A stretch of 64,000 nt of DNA from UTCHB3 sp964431385 (GCA_964431385.1 CAYSJM010000003.1:57195-121194), one strand, 5' to 3'. Shown: positions 45,208 to 54,638, numbered from the stretch's first letter. Translations and numbers: made by a program. The notes: generated by a model not told the origin, from the letters alone.

Positions 45208-46500
45208 TCAGTTTCTTTCAATTTTTCCAAATAGATCGTATTCGGCAGAATCATAAATTCTTACGGCAACAAAGTCACCCGGAGCGAGTTCAAAATCTTC
45301 TTTATCGATTATCACTTCACAATCAACTTCAGGGGCATCCATGGTACTTCTGCCGATGTAATAATCACCTTCAAGGGAGTCGATTATCACTTTTTGCACA
45401 GTTCCTGTGAGTGATTCATTTTTTTTGTGTGAGATTTTCTTCTGAATCTCCATAATTCTTTTTTTGCGTCTGTTCTTTTCTTTTTCAGGAACAGGATCCC
45501 CTAAAATAAAACTTGTCGTGTTCTCTTCTACGGAAAAAGTAAATACCCCAAGTCTGTCAAACTTAAATTCTTTAATGAACGATAACAGTTCTTCAAAATG
45601 TTCATTGGTTTCTGCGGGGTAGCCGGCGATCATTGTTGTTCTGATAGTAATTCCGGGCACCCTTTCCCTCAATTTTGCCAGCAATTCAACAGTTGCCCTG
45701 CGGGTAATTCCCCTCCTCATCGATTTCAGGACAGGATCACTAATATGTTGAAGTGGAATATCGAGATATTTTACGAGTTTAGGGTTGTTGGCAAGTTCAT
45801 CAATCAAATCTTCGGGGAAATGTGAAGGATAAGCATACATCAACCTGATCCATTCAATCCCCTCCACTTCACTGATTTTTTTCAGAAGTGTGGCTATGGT
45901 TCGTTCACCGTAGATATCTTTTCCGTAGTCGGTGGTATCCTGACCAATTATAATCAACTCTTTCACGCCGTTACGGGCAAGAAATCTGGTTTCGTTGAGA
46001 AGGTCTTCCATTGGTTTCGATTTGTGCAAACCCCTCATCAGAGGAATTGAACAGAAGGAACAGGGGTGGTCGCACCCTTCAGAAATCTTCAGATAAGCAA
46101 AATGGTGTTCTTCCGAAAGATGTCTTTCACCGAGCAGCTCATATTTAAGATGCCCACCCATATCCTCGATGATTTCTTCATATTTTTCGGTACCATAAAA
46201 TTTATCAACTTCAGGAATTTCAACTTTAAGATCATCCATATACCTTTCGGATAGGCACCCGGCTACGATCACATTTTCAATTACACCCTCATTTTTCAGT
46301 CTGACGGCTTTTAAAATCTCTTCTATCGATTCCTGCTTAGCCGCTTCGATAAAACCACAAGTGTTTAAAATTACTGTGTTCGCTTCTTCAGCATTGTCTG
46401 TCAATTCGTAACCGTTCAAAAGGAGCTGATTCATCAATCTTTCCGAATCGACTGTATTTTTTGAACAACCTAAAGTGATTACACCTACTTTTTTTGCCAT
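45208..46500 (-). CDS. rimO: ribosomal protein S12 methylthiotransferase RimO
   Basis: 430 residues of the MiaB/RimO radical-SAM family. The N-terminal UPF0004 domain has Cys in VGVITLGCSKNTVDSERLM, NTCGFIEAAK and AGCLSERY. The radical-SAM cluster is EGCDHPCSFCSIPLMRG; a TRAM domain closes the protein (GDFVAVRIYDSAEYDLFG). GCSKN rather than GCQMN, and CGFIE, distinguish RimO from MiaB. It methylthiolates an Asp of ribosomal protein S12 using two 4Fe-4S clusters and SAM. It is immediately downstream of cdsA (3-bp gap). Confidence 0.95.
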   Translation of the reverse strand: MAKKVGVITLGCSKNTVDSERLMNQLLLNGYELTDNAEEANTVILNTCGFIEAAKQESIEEILKAVRLKNEGVIENVIVAGCLSERYMDDLKVEIPEVDKFYGTEKYEEIIEDMGGHLKYELLGERHLSEEHHFAYLKISEGCDHPCSFCSIPLMRGLHKSKPMEDLLNETRFLARNGVKELIIIGQDTTDYGKDIYGERTIATLLKKISEVEGIEWIRLMYAYPSHFPEDLIDELANNPKLVKYLDIPLQHISDPVLKSMRRGITRRATVELLAKLRERVPGITIRTTMIAGYPAETNEHFEELLSFIKEFKFDRLGVFTFSVEENTTSFILGDPVPEKEKNRRKKRIMEIQKKISHKKNESLTGTVQKVIIDSLEGDYYIGRSTMDAPEVDCEVIIDKEDFELAPGDFVAVRIYDSAEYDLFGKIERN

Positions 46501-46503
46501 GTT

Positions 46504-47322
46504 TTAATTGCTGATAAATTGTTTTACATAAATATAAATTACAGGAGCGGATGCAATTACTGAATCGAACCTGTCGAAAAATCCACCATGCCCTGCGAGG
46601 ATGTTAGATGAGTCCTTAGTGCCGGCATCCCGCTTAATTAACGATTCAACGAGATCACCCAGCGGACCTACAATTCCCACTATAAGACCTAAAACTATAG
46701 CGTCTGTGACAGTTAAAAAGTCGAGAAAGAGATATCTGAAGAGGAAAAAACTGCCGACGGAACCAGCCAGTCCAAAATAAAAGCCTTCCCAGCTTTTTTT
46801 TGGGCTTACCCGCTCCATCAAGCGGTGTTTTCCGAAGGTTATGCCACCAAAATATGCGGAAGTGTCACTCAACCAGATGGTGACTATGTATGAAACAAGA
46901 AAGATACCGGCTTTCCCGGTGGGAAAAGCTGCCGACTCCCGGATCATTATCAGGCTGCTTGCACACACTCCTATATAAAAAATGCCCGTGATGCTTGCAC
47001 CAAGATTGTAGATAGCTGAACCTTTGTTTTTAAATAATTCCCGGAACATAATCACAAGAATTACGATGTAAACAGATTCAATTTCTGACATCCATCCAAA
47101 TTTCACATTGAGAATAAAGAGCAACAGCAAGGGCATTCCCCACCAAATGGTGGACATAGCCCCCTTTTTTAATGCCATTTGGCTAAATTCCCAATACGAC
47201 ATACCGGCTATCAGAGACACAAATGCAACAAACCATAAATCTCCAAAATAGGCGGAAGCGAGCACCAATGGACCGAGTGTAAACGCCACTAATGAACGGG
47301 ATGCAAGATTCGAAAATTTCAT
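46504..47322 (-). CDS. cdsA: phosphatidate cytidylyltransferase CdsA
   Basis: 272 residues with about eight membrane helices. The CdsA signature is complete near the C-terminus: SLIKRDAGTKDSSN and AGHGGFFDRFDS, with the metal and CTP-binding Asp residues. It makes CDP-diacylglycerol from phosphatidate and CTP in the inner membrane, the branch point of phospholipid synthesis. Length is normal. It sits between a small zinc-ribbon gene (21-bp gap) and rimO (3-bp gap), all on one strand. Confidence 0.95.
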   Translation of the reverse strand: MKFSNLASRSLVAFTLGPLVLASAYFGDLWFVAFVSLIAGMSYWEFSQMALKKGAMSTIWWGMPLLLLFILNVKFGWMSEIESVYIVILVIMFRELFKNKGSAIYNLGASITGIFYIGVCASSLIMIRESAAFPTGKAGIFLVSYIVTIWLSDTSAYFGGITFGKHRLMERVSPKKSWEGFYFGLAGSVGSFFLFRYLFLDFLTVTDAIVLGLIVGIVGPLGDLVESLIKRDAGTKDSSNILAGHGGFFDRFDSVIASAPVIYIYVKQFISN

Positions 47323-47343
47323 ATTTTGGGTAATCTACCTTTT

Positions 47344-47715
47344 TTAATTGAACGATTCGTTGTCATCAGGCTCTTCAGCCGGTGGTAGTTTTTTCTTTTC
47401 ATCATACTCTTTTAGAAACTCGAACGCAGATTCACTATCTTCAACTTTGACATACAACATTATTGAAGACAAATTCCCCAAACCGGGGTAACTGCTGTCC
47501 TTTTTATTCACAATCCAAGTTTCTATACCACCACTTTCAAGATTGGCTTTTATCATCTCTGCTTCATACATATCGAAACAACTGTAGATATAGATGTATT
47601 CGTCTGTGTAAAAACCTACTGACCCATCAGTCGGGTTTTCGAGCACAGTGCCACACTCCGGACACACCGGCACACCGCTTTCAAATATTGATCCACATTC
47701 AGGACACTGGTACAT
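47344..47715 (-). CDS. zinc-ribbon plus DUF2007-like small protein
   Basis: 123 residues. Residues 1-30 form a zinc ribbon: MYQCPECGSIFE and VCPECGTVLEN, two CPEC knuckles 12 residues apart. Residues ~38-105 (DMYEAEMIKANLESGGIETW, GLGNLSSIMLYVKVEDSESA) match the DUF2007 'putative signal transducing' ferredoxin-like fold. Small proteins of this shape are common in Bacteroidota and their role is unknown. It is inferred to be cytosolic. It lies between the DUF3108 gene (87-bp gap) and cdsA. Confidence 0.75.
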   Translation of the reverse strand: MYQCPECGSIFESGVPVCPECGTVLENPTDGSVGFYTDEYIYIYSCFDMYEAEMIKANLESGGIETWIVNKKDSSYPGLGNLSSIMLYVKVEDSESAFEFLKEYDEKKKLPPAEEPDDNESFN

Positions 47716-47802
47716 ATCAAATCTCTTTTGTTGAAAAAAACCTTAAACCCGAACTGATTATAATACATTTTTCGAAATTATTCCGGTGTTACAATTAAGG
47801 CA

Positions 47803-48597
47803 CTATCTTTTTGAAGTTAGTTTTCCGGCAAGTCCTTCATATTTTGTCAGCTCTGCATCGATAGAACCGATAACCACTTTGGTTTTAACTTTTACCGGCA
47901 TCTTCACCTCATCATCTGTTAACCAGACATAGATGCTTCCTTCATTCTTAAATAAACCACCTTTTTTTACAAGAGGTTCAAGGATGATACAATCAAATGT
48001 ACCGGCAGCAACTTTTACTCGTTCTTTACCACGATAAACTACATCAAGTTGGTTAACTTTACCTTCATAGAAGTTTTTCAACTTCACAACATCACCTTTT
48101 TTCGATTTTGAAAAATCGATTGTGCGGCAATAATAGAAGGCGGATATTATATCGTGAGTGTATTTTGGGAATTTATAATCGCCATCGGAAGTTTTAGCTT
48201 TCCCGGCTCTGTGATCAAAAAAGGCTGAATAATCTTTGGTAAAACTTCCTTCTTTAATGTGCTGTTCAAATCTCCATGGGAAAAGCCCGTCAACATCAAG
48301 ATATGACTCATATCTGTCGCGAACTTTGAAGACAGCATCAAACGAAGGTACTGAATTTACTTCGAAAAGAACATTATAAGTGTCTCTTCCTGCAACCTTT
48401 TTAATTTTTGGGATCTGCATTGTTGCGATACCGGCAGTAACAAATCCATAATTTACATTAAAAGTAAGCTTTTCACCTTGTTTAAAAGCTTTGTTTTTCA
48501 CCTTTGGGAAATCATCATAAACATCTGAAGAAATGTAAAATCCTCCAAGGATGAAGATAGAACTTAAAAGTACGATACCAATCAAAAACTTTTTCAT
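47803..48597 (-). CDS. DUF3108 exported protein
   Basis: The start is ATG 48597 (MKKFLIGIVLLSSIFILGGF), 2 bp after the upstream glycosyltransferase stop; four extra codons are possible from 48609. 264 residues with a signal peptide or anchor. It contains the DUF3108 pattern FKQGEKLTFNVNYGFVTAG early, FDAVFKVRDRYESYLD in the middle and AGTFDCIILEP with IYVWLTDDEVKMPVKV late. It is probably a periplasmic beta-rich, lipocalin-like protein. DUF3108 genes often sit among LPS or lipid genes, as here (GT9, LptE, CdsA), which hints at a lipid-handling role, unproven. Confidence 0.85.
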   Translation of the reverse strand: MKKFLIGIVLLSSIFILGGFYISSDVYDDFPKVKNKAFKQGEKLTFNVNYGFVTAGIATMQIPKIKKVAGRDTYNVLFEVNSVPSFDAVFKVRDRYESYLDVDGLFPWRFEQHIKEGSFTKDYSAFFDHRAGKAKTSDGDYKFPKYTHDIISAFYYCRTIDFSKSKKGDVVKLKNFYEGKVNQLDVVYRGKERVKVAAGTFDCIILEPLVKKGGLFKNEGSIYVWLTDDEVKMPVKVKTKVVIGSIDAELTKYEGLAGKLTSKR

Positions 48598-48599
48598 AA

Positions 48600-49598
48600 T
48601 TAATTCCATTTTTTAATTTCTCGAATCTTGTTCTTTATATCAGTTACTACTTTTTCACTGTTTATACTACTCATACAACTCAAACGGGCACATTGTTTCA
48701 AATCACACTCTTTACATTCCATTTCCGGCTCATAAATCAACTTTTTGTCCGTGTATGGTCCCCATCTTTTTGCCGAGCATTGTATAACTTTGGGATAAAA
48801 TCCGACCACAAAACACCCCGCCGCCGCCGCTATGTGTAGTGGACCTGTAGAATTGGAGATAAACAGATCACTTTTTTTAATTACAGCAGTCAATTCAGCG
48901 AGTGATAATTCACCTGCGAGAATCCGGGCGTTGCTCTCCCCTTTTACTCTGGTACATTTGTCGAACTCTTCCTTGGAGCCCGTCAAATAAACCTGAAATC
49001 TGCCATCATCGCACAATTTTTCGGTAATATCCCGGAAGTGCGTCTCCGGAAGGTCAGCGGCACTTCCCCCGCTACCCGGATGGATAATGGTAACAACCTT
49101 TGAATCGTCGGGAGTTATTTTCTCCGTTGCCCCAATTCCCGCAAAAAAATCAGCAGGAAATGTGTATCCTTCTTCCCCTCCGATCATCGAAAGATTGTAT
49201 TCAAGTTCGTTTTTTTCGGCGGTTTTGCGGTGTTCAAATATCTTTTTTGAGAATAAAAATGAATACCAGCGGTAACCGATGCCCGTTCTTAGCTTAATTC
49301 CGGAAAGAAAACAGACAAGTGCTATTCTGAAGTTTGGCGATACGATGTAAACTTCACTAAAGCTATTTTTACGCAAGATTGAAGCAGATTCTGAAAGACT
49401 TTTGTTGCTAAAATCATCCCAGCTTATAAATTCGTCAACAAATGGAGATGATTCAACTAAAACCCTTGTGTAATTTCTCCCCAAAAACCAAATTTCAGCC
49501 TTTTTTTTTCGTTTCAGAACCTCTGCCATCGGAAGCGTAAGCACCACATCACCAATTCTGTCGAATCTTATAATAAGAATTTTGTTTTTGGTCATCAC
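48600..49598 (-). CDS. glycosyltransferase family 9 (heptosyltransferase-like)
   Basis: 332 residues of the GT9 fold. The N-terminal KILIIRFDRIGDVVLTLPM is the classic heptosyltransferase start (R-x-D/x-x-x-G-D-x-x-L-T-x-P), and the C-terminal half has the nucleotide-sugar motif STGPLHIAAAAGC with an HPGSGGSA loop. It should add a heptose or similar sugar to LPS core in the cytosol or at the inner membrane. A late Cys cluster (ECKECDLKQCARLSC) is typical for the family's variable end. It overlaps the TPR gene by 4 bp. Confidence 0.9.
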   Translation of the reverse strand: MMTKNKILIIRFDRIGDVVLTLPMAEVLKRKKKAEIWFLGRNYTRVLVESSPFVDEFISWDDFSNKSLSESASILRKNSFSEVYIVSPNFRIALVCFLSGIKLRTGIGYRWYSFLFSKKIFEHRKTAEKNELEYNLSMIGGEEGYTFPADFFAGIGATEKITPDDSKVVTIIHPGSGGSAADLPETHFRDITEKLCDDGRFQVYLTGSKEEFDKCTRVKGESNARILAGELSLAELTAVIKKSDLFISNSTGPLHIAAAAGCFVVGFYPKVIQCSAKRWGPYTDKKLIYEPEMECKECDLKQCARLSCMSSINSEKVVTDIKNKIREIKKWN

Positions 49599-50377
49599 TC
49601 GGAAGAGATTTTATTCTTCAGCAGAGAGATTATCTTCTCATAGCTTTCTTTTTTCTCGGGTTCTTTTTCTATTAACCTGGTAAAAATCTCCAAAGCTTTT
49701 ACACTGTTCCCTTGTCTGGCATATATAATTGCCATTCCCGCAGTTATAATTTCATCGTTTTCATCGTTCGGTTTGACCGGTATTTCTTCAGGTACCTCTA
49801 CAATTTCAACTTCACGAGGTGGCTCTTTCGGCTCTTCTTCAATAGTGTGATAACTCCCCTGAATCGAATCAGAAACCGTGTAAAAGGGGTCATCGGGCAG
49901 AGGTTGTTCTTCAACTTCCACTGGTTCTTCACTTGGTATTTCGTCTGTTTCAGCCGGATACGGATCAACTAAATCTGTAAAAACGGGTTCTTCCTCTGGT
50001 TGTTCATCTAATGAATAACGGGAAAGTAATTCCTCTTCGTTTTTAAGCAATTTTTCATTTTCCCTCTCCATTTCACTAATCAACTCTTTATAATAAGAAG
50101 TCAATTCGTTGCTCGAGAAGAATTTTATCGCCGAATTTAGAGTGATTTCTGCTTGTTTTGGCTTATTGATCTCAAGAAAAAGTTTTAACAAAAAATAATA
50201 TGCCGCGGGATTCCCGGGGAAATTTGCGAGTCCTTCTTTCACCTCAAGAATTGCCTCTTCAGGTTTGCCCTCTGAAAGAAGTACTGAAGCCCTGCGGAGA
50301 AAGAGTTCTTTTAGACCCGATTCGACTGCAAGTTTTTCAATTTCTTTGGTATATAGTGCTTCTGTTGATTCTTTCAT
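49595..50377 (-). CDS. TPR-containing protein with acidic linker
   Basis: 260 residues. The N-terminal ~95 residues hold two to three TPR-like helical pairs (KEGLANFPGNPAAYYFLLKL). A 120-residue Glu/Pro-rich acidic segment follows, and one more TPR unit near the C-terminus (GMAIIYARQGNSVKALEIFT). No signal peptide, so it is likely cytosolic. It may be a scaffold for neighbouring LPS enzymes, but that is a guess from position: it lies 10 bp after lptE and overlaps the GT9 gene by 4 bp. Confidence 0.75.
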   Translation of the reverse strand: MKESTEALYTKEIEKLAVESGLKELFLRRASVLLSEGKPEEAILEVKEGLANFPGNPAAYYFLLKLFLEINKPKQAEITLNSAIKFFSSNELTSYYKELISEMERENEKLLKNEEELLSRYSLDEQPEEEPVFTDLVDPYPAETDEIPSEEPVEVEEQPLPDDPFYTVSDSIQGSYHTIEEEPKEPPREVEIVEVPEEIPVKPNDENDEIITAGMAIIYARQGNSVKALEIFTRLIEKEPEKKESYEKIISLLKNKISSE

Positions 50378-50387
50378 CTTTTCCCCG

Positions 50388-50909
50388 TTACCATCCTGAG
50401 ACTGTCTCGAGTAAAATATCTTCCGTCAATTTTTCTATTGCCGCCTCAATCGCCTGATTTCTACCGGCTTGCCCAAGTGATGCAGCATAATCTGCATAAT
50501 TAGAAAATTGTCGTTCAAATATCGTCTTTTTCAGTTTGAGGTCTTTATACGAAACCTGAACTGTAAGATTCAATCTTCTCGACTGCACTTGCTCACCCGT
50601 TGTGATTGCTGCTGGAGTGTCAGAAATACCCAAAACTGCACATTCAAGAACAGCATCACTTTTGGTTTTGTCCGTTATCAAGAAGCTGTTGTCATCGATA
50701 AATTTTTGGGTTAACCGGGATGTAAAACTTTGAACCAGTTGTGGCTCACCTGATCCACTTTGATCTTGTGCAAACGGTATCGCAAGTGATTTGATATGGG
50801 GTGGAATTGAAGCCCCTGTAAACGAATAAGGACAACTGCACCCGGCAATACTCATAAAAATTAGAGAAATTGCGAGAACGGAGAGCATTAGGTAATTACT
50901 CTTAATCAT
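50388..50909 (-). CDS. lptE: LPS assembly lipoprotein LptE (Bacteroidota type)
   Basis: 173 residues. Lipoprotein signal with SIAGC (Cys24), then YSFTGASIPPHIKSLAIPF, the usual start of LptE in Bacteroidota/Chlorobi, and a C-terminal half with SRRLNLTVQVSYKDLKLKK and AIEAAIEKLTEDI. It plugs and assists the LptD translocon in the outer membrane. Its gene overlaps the sigma-54 activator gene by 8 bp, so the two are translationally linked. LptD is not in this window; the inner-membrane partners are at 6.3-8.7 kb. Confidence 0.85.
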   Translation of the reverse strand: MIKSNYLMLSVLAISLIFMSIAGCSCPYSFTGASIPPHIKSLAIPFAQDQSGSGEPQLVQSFTSRLTQKFIDDNSFLITDKTKSDAVLECAVLGISDTPAAITTGEQVQSRRLNLTVQVSYKDLKLKKTIFERQFSNYADYAASLGQAGRNQAIEAAIEKLTEDILLETVSGW

Positions 50910-52029
50910 TTAATCCCTCGAGTTCAAATTTTTCCAATTTTCTGTAAAGTGTCCTCTCGGAAATATTCAGATACATTGCTGCCATCCTCTTGTTCCCACC
51001 GGCTTTTTGAAGAGCCTTTACAATCAATTCTTTTTCAACCTTGTCAACATTCAAATCGTCCCTCTCTTCAGAGGTTGTGCCTGGCAGTTGTACATCACCC
51101 GGATAACTTTGCCTAATTGCAAGATTTTGCACCATATCTTTAAGCTCAAGAATATCCTTTTTCAGCTCAAAAAGGGCACGATATATAAAATCTCTTTCAA
51201 CTTCGTCAGTAGTTTTATTCAGCCTTACAGGCAGGTTTTTTGCTGGTTCAGAGCTTTCACTTCTTAACAGATTTTTGAAGGATTCAGCACTTAAAATGTC
51301 TCTTCTGCTGAGAGCTATGGCAGTCTCGACACTGTTCTTTAATTCTCTGACATTTCCCGGCCAGGTGTGCTCATAAAGCAGATTGAGGGCATCAGCTGTA
51401 AATTCGACATGAGGGCGGTTATTGTTTGAGCAGTAGGAAGAGGCGAAATGAAGTGCAAGTTCTTCGATATCCTGTTTTCTTTTTCGAAGTGGAGGAATCT
51501 CCAAAGCAACTGCTTTCAGACGGAAGAAGAGGTCTTCCCTGAACCGTTTTTCGTCAACCAGTTCCTGCAGATTTCTGTTGGTTGCCGCTATTATTCTTAC
51601 ATTAACTTTGGTGGTCTTTTCGGCACCAATTTTCATAAATTCTTTTGTTTCGAGCACTCTCAGAAACTTCACCTGAGTAGGAAATGGCATTTCGCCTATT
51701 TCATCAAGGAAAAGAGTTGCGTTATCCGCGAGTTCAAAATATCCTTTTCTACTCTCAACCGCTCCGGTGAATGAACCACGAATGTGACCAAACAGCTCAC
51801 TCTCTAAAAGGCTTTCAGGTATAGCCCCACAATTTAAGGAGAGCATATCTTTCCCTGAACGGCGACTCAATTGATGAATCGCACGGGCAAAAACCTCTTT
51901 TCCAACTCCACTTTCGCCATAAATCAGCACAGTAATATCACTGGGTGCCACTTGTAAAATTATATCAACAAGGTCTCTGATCTCTTTTGATCTGCCAATT
52001 ATGCCAAGTTTTTTTTGAATATCTTCCAT
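50902..52029 (-). CDS. sigma-54-dependent activator without receiver domain
   Basis: 375 residues starting almost directly with the AAA+ domain: YGESGVGKEVFARAIH (Walker A), LFGHIRGSFTGAVESRKG carrying a GSFTGA version of the GAFTGA loop, TLFLDEIGEMP (Walker B), and an arginine finger in RFREDLFFRL. The C-terminus is a Fis-type HTH (NKRMAAMYLNISERTLYRKL). No N-terminal sensor or receiver, so it may be constitutive or regulated by partners. The Ala-to-Ser change in the loop is tolerated in some homologues. Overlap with lptE links it to LPS assembly. Its targets are unknown. Confidence 0.9.
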   Translation of the reverse strand: MEDIQKKLGIIGRSKEIRDLVDIILQVAPSDITVLIYGESGVGKEVFARAIHQLSRRSGKDMLSLNCGAIPESLLESELFGHIRGSFTGAVESRKGYFELADNATLFLDEIGEMPFPTQVKFLRVLETKEFMKIGAEKTTKVNVRIIAATNRNLQELVDEKRFREDLFFRLKAVALEIPPLRKRKQDIEELALHFASSYCSNNNRPHVEFTADALNLLYEHTWPGNVRELKNSVETAIALSRRDILSAESFKNLLRSESSEPAKNLPVRLNKTTDEVERDFIYRALFELKKDILELKDMVQNLAIRQSYPGDVQLPGTTSEERDDLNVDKVEKELIVKALQKAGGNKRMAAMYLNISERTLYRKLEKFELEGLND

Positions 52030-52031
52030 TG

Positions 52032-52811
52032 TTATACCGAAATTATCAACCCGTCGTGAGCAATTGTTATCTTGCTTAACCCGTCAGGATAAATCGAAGT
52101 GATCCTCGATATCAAAGCCGAAGGATCATCTGTATCAATATGTGTGAGAATAACCTTCTTTATTTCGTTGGATTTAATTATTTCAATTACCGATTCCATA
52201 TCAACATGAGTAGTCTCAGTTATTAAAATTGAGTTGCTGTTTGGTTCAAACAAACCAAGGTCATCAGCAGAACCAACATCCCCTGTGTAAAAGACTTCAC
52301 CGTTCTGTGCAGAAATCTGAAGGCTGTAACTTTTTAGTTCAGAGTCTTTCAGACCATTTTCTTTATACTTTTCGAGATGAGAATTCTCAAAAGCAATCAG
52401 TGAGAATTTCCCTCTAAAATCGATTTTCTTCCCCGTCTCCAGCTTATGATAATTAACCTGAAATGATAATCTTTCCTCAAAAAGAAAACTTTTTGTAAAC
52501 ATTTCCTTAAGGAAATTTATGTTACTTTTTGAAACAAAGATATCTACAGGGAGTTGCTTCTTCCCAAGTTTCATTTGCTGCACTAAAGATAATATTCCGG
52601 AAAAATGATCGGGATGAAAATGAGTGATCAAAATTCCATCAATTTCATTGTACTCAATCCCCAACCGTAAAAGTGCACGACTGATCCCATCCCCCGCATC
52701 AACGAGAAGATTATAGGAGTCGGATTTGATTAAAAACGAAGAATGAAAACGGTTTAATGATGCTTTGCCTGACCCCGAACCTGTAAAGATAATTTTTATG
52801 GTATCAGACAT
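52032..52811 (-). CDS. MBL-fold metallo-hydrolase (RNase Z-like)
   Basis: 259 residues. The metal motif is ITHFHPDHFSG (HxHxDH); further ligands are YTGDVGSAD (Asp) and LTHIDTDD (His). The start IKIIFTGSGSGKASLNRFHSS is the tRNase Z-type opening, but the exosite arm is absent and length is short, so it resembles the small RNase Z-like or PhnP-like branch. It could process nucleic acids or cleave phosphodiesters; which is not decidable here. It is 2 bp from the sigma-54 activator gene. Confidence 0.85.
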   Translation of the reverse strand: MSDTIKIIFTGSGSGKASLNRFHSSFLIKSDSYNLLVDAGDGISRALLRLGIEYNEIDGILITHFHPDHFSGILSLVQQMKLGKKQLPVDIFVSKSNINFLKEMFTKSFLFEERLSFQVNYHKLETGKKIDFRGKFSLIAFENSHLEKYKENGLKDSELKSYSLQISAQNGEVFYTGDVGSADDLGLFEPNSNSILITETTHVDMESVIEIIKSNEIKKVILTHIDTDDPSALISRITSIYPDGLSKITIAHDGLIISV

Positions 52812-52850
52812 AATCTCACCGTAAGAATTGTGAATGAAAGTTGGTGTTCT

Positions 52851-53270
52851 CTATTCCCCGATATCTTCGGGGTTGCTGTCGTCCAGGAAGAAGTCAAAAT
52901 CGGCGTCCGGAAACTCGTTTTCCACGGCAAAAATGCAGTTGTTAGCTTTGCGGAAATTCTCAGTAGCCTCATAATAGAGATATAACCCTGCGTAAGCGGC
53001 TACTGCAAATTCAGTTCTTGGGTACCTGAGTAAAAGCGTCTCAAGAAGTGTAATCGATTTTTCACCGTCACCGGCAAGCAATGCTTTTATATAAAGATCA
53101 GCCGCAGTTTCAGGTTTTCCGGCTTGCGATGCGGAAAGTTTTTTCAGCTCTTCGAAATTTTCTCTTTTATAAAGTTCAAATATCTCCCTTGCAGAGAGTG
53201 TCTGCCCCAAAATAGCGGGGGCAACAAGGCAAAAAAGTAAAAAAGAAAAAATGTATGCTCTCATAATCAA
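52851..53270 (-). CDS. small exported TPR-like protein
   Basis: 139 residues with a signal peptide (MRAYIFSFLLFCLVAPAILG from the second Met, 53264). The body has two helix-turn-helix pairs of the Sel1/TPR sort (ADLYIKALLAGDGEKSITLL, LRYPRTEFAVAAYAGLYLYY) and an acidic tail. It looks like a YbgF/BamD-like periplasmic helper but is too short for a firm match. It starts right at the miaB stop (no gap), so it is translationally coupled to miaB. Confidence 0.7.
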   Translation of the reverse strand: MIMRAYIFSFLLFCLVAPAILGQTLSAREIFELYKRENFEELKKLSASQAGKPETAADLYIKALLAGDGEKSITLLETLLLRYPRTEFAVAAYAGLYLYYEATENFRKANNCIFAVENEFPDADFDFFLDDSNPEDIGE

Positions 53271-54614
53271 TTAAACTGCTGAAGCCTGATATTTTTCAAT
53301 TATGGAAACCACTCCGCCAAAAAGTGTGGCAGAGGTAACCCTGTCTATTTTAACATCGACATAGTCGCCGGTCGAGATCTGATCGTTTACAGGGAAAATA
53401 ACAACTTTGTTTGTGTCGGTTCTTCCTGCAAAGAAACTGTCACTCTTCTTCGAAAATCCTTCTACCAAAACTGTTTCGGTTTTACCGATCAACTGAGTGT
53501 TTAACTCCAAAGAATGCCTCTGCTGCACTTCGATAATCTGTTGCAGCCTTTTAGTTTTAGCCTCTTCAGTTACATCATCACCCATTCTGAAAGCTTTGGT
53601 ACCTTCTCTTGGCGAATATTTGAACATGTATGCCCCGTCGTACTTAACCTTTTCCATCAAATCCAAGGTCATTAAGTGATCTTCAAGGGTCTCAGTTGGA
53701 AAACCGGTGATAATATCGGTAGAGAAACTTACACCAGGAATAATTTTTCTGGCTTTGTCAATCAATTCCAAATAATGCTCAACTGTGTAAGTACGGTTCA
53801 TCAATTCAAGAATTCTGTTTGAGCCTGACTGCACAGGAAGGTGAATGTAGTTGCAAAGATTATCGTTTGCAGCAATTGTCTCAAGAAGTTTGTCAGAAAG
53901 ATCCTGGGGATGTGAAGTTGTAAAGCGAATTCTCATTCCCTGATCAACCTCGGCAACTTTCGCCAGTAAATCCGCAAAATCCATACCGTTGTCATCGTAA
54001 GAATTTACATTCTGACCAAGAAGCGACACTTCCCTGAATCCCTTCATCGAAAGTTGTTCAACTTCTTTAACTATCGACTCAAGACTCCTGCTTCTTTCTC
54101 TTCCGCGGGTATATGGAACGACACAAAATGTACAAAATTTGTCACAGCCCCTCATCACAGAAATCCAAGCCTGAAGACCTTCTTCTCTGTAAGGCATTAT
54201 GTCATCGTAGGTTTCGGTTCGGGAGAGTTTAACGCCAATCCCTTTACCGCCACTATAAACTACATCCAAAAACTCGGGTAATCTCCGGTATTCGTCGGGA
54301 CCAACAACCATGTCCACAAGCTTTTTCTCTTCGATAAGATTCTTCCTTAATCTTTCAGCCATACATCCTAGAATACCAACCACCATTTCAGGTTTTTTAT
54401 CCTTAAGCTTTTTAAGGTTTCCCAGTCGTCCGTAAATTCTTTGTTCTGCGTTGTCTCTAATGCTGCATGTGTTCAAAAAAACCACATCCGCTGTGTGCAC
54501 ATCATCTGCAAGATCATAACCATTATTGTTCAAAATCCCCATCACCAACTCTGTGTCGGCTATGTTCATCTGACATCCATAAGTCTCAATATATACTTGT
54601 TTTTTATTCATCAA
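53271..54614 (-). CDS. miaB: tRNA-2-methylthio-N6-dimethylallyladenosine synthase MiaB
   Basis: 447 residues. ETYGCQMNIADTELV with NTCSIRDNAEQRIYG identifies MiaB; the radical-SAM cluster is RGCDKFCTFCVVPYTRGRE; a TRAM domain ends the protein (GDYVDVKIDRVTSATLFG). It adds the 2-methylthio group to i6A37 of tRNAs. It is the first gene of the minus-strand run reaching down to about 38.9 kb, with its promoter presumably in the 191-bp gap to the divergent gene at 54806. A 20-bp palindrome stands 24 bp upstream of its start. Confidence 0.96.
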   Translation of the reverse strand: MMNKKQVYIETYGCQMNIADTELVMGILNNNGYDLADDVHTADVVFLNTCSIRDNAEQRIYGRLGNLKKLKDKKPEMVVGILGCMAERLRKNLIEEKKLVDMVVGPDEYRRLPEFLDVVYSGGKGIGVKLSRTETYDDIMPYREEGLQAWISVMRGCDKFCTFCVVPYTRGRERSRSLESIVKEVEQLSMKGFREVSLLGQNVNSYDDNGMDFADLLAKVAEVDQGMRIRFTTSHPQDLSDKLLETIAANDNLCNYIHLPVQSGSNRILELMNRTYTVEHYLELIDKARKIIPGVSFSTDIITGFPTETLEDHLMTLDLMEKVKYDGAYMFKYSPREGTKAFRMGDDVTEEAKTKRLQQIIEVQQRHSLELNTQLIGKTETVLVEGFSKKSDSFFAGRTDTNKVVIFPVNDQISTGDYVDVKIDRVTSATLFGGVVSIIEKYQASAV

Positions 54615-54638
54615 TTTCTGTAAGAGGGTTTGGATTGC

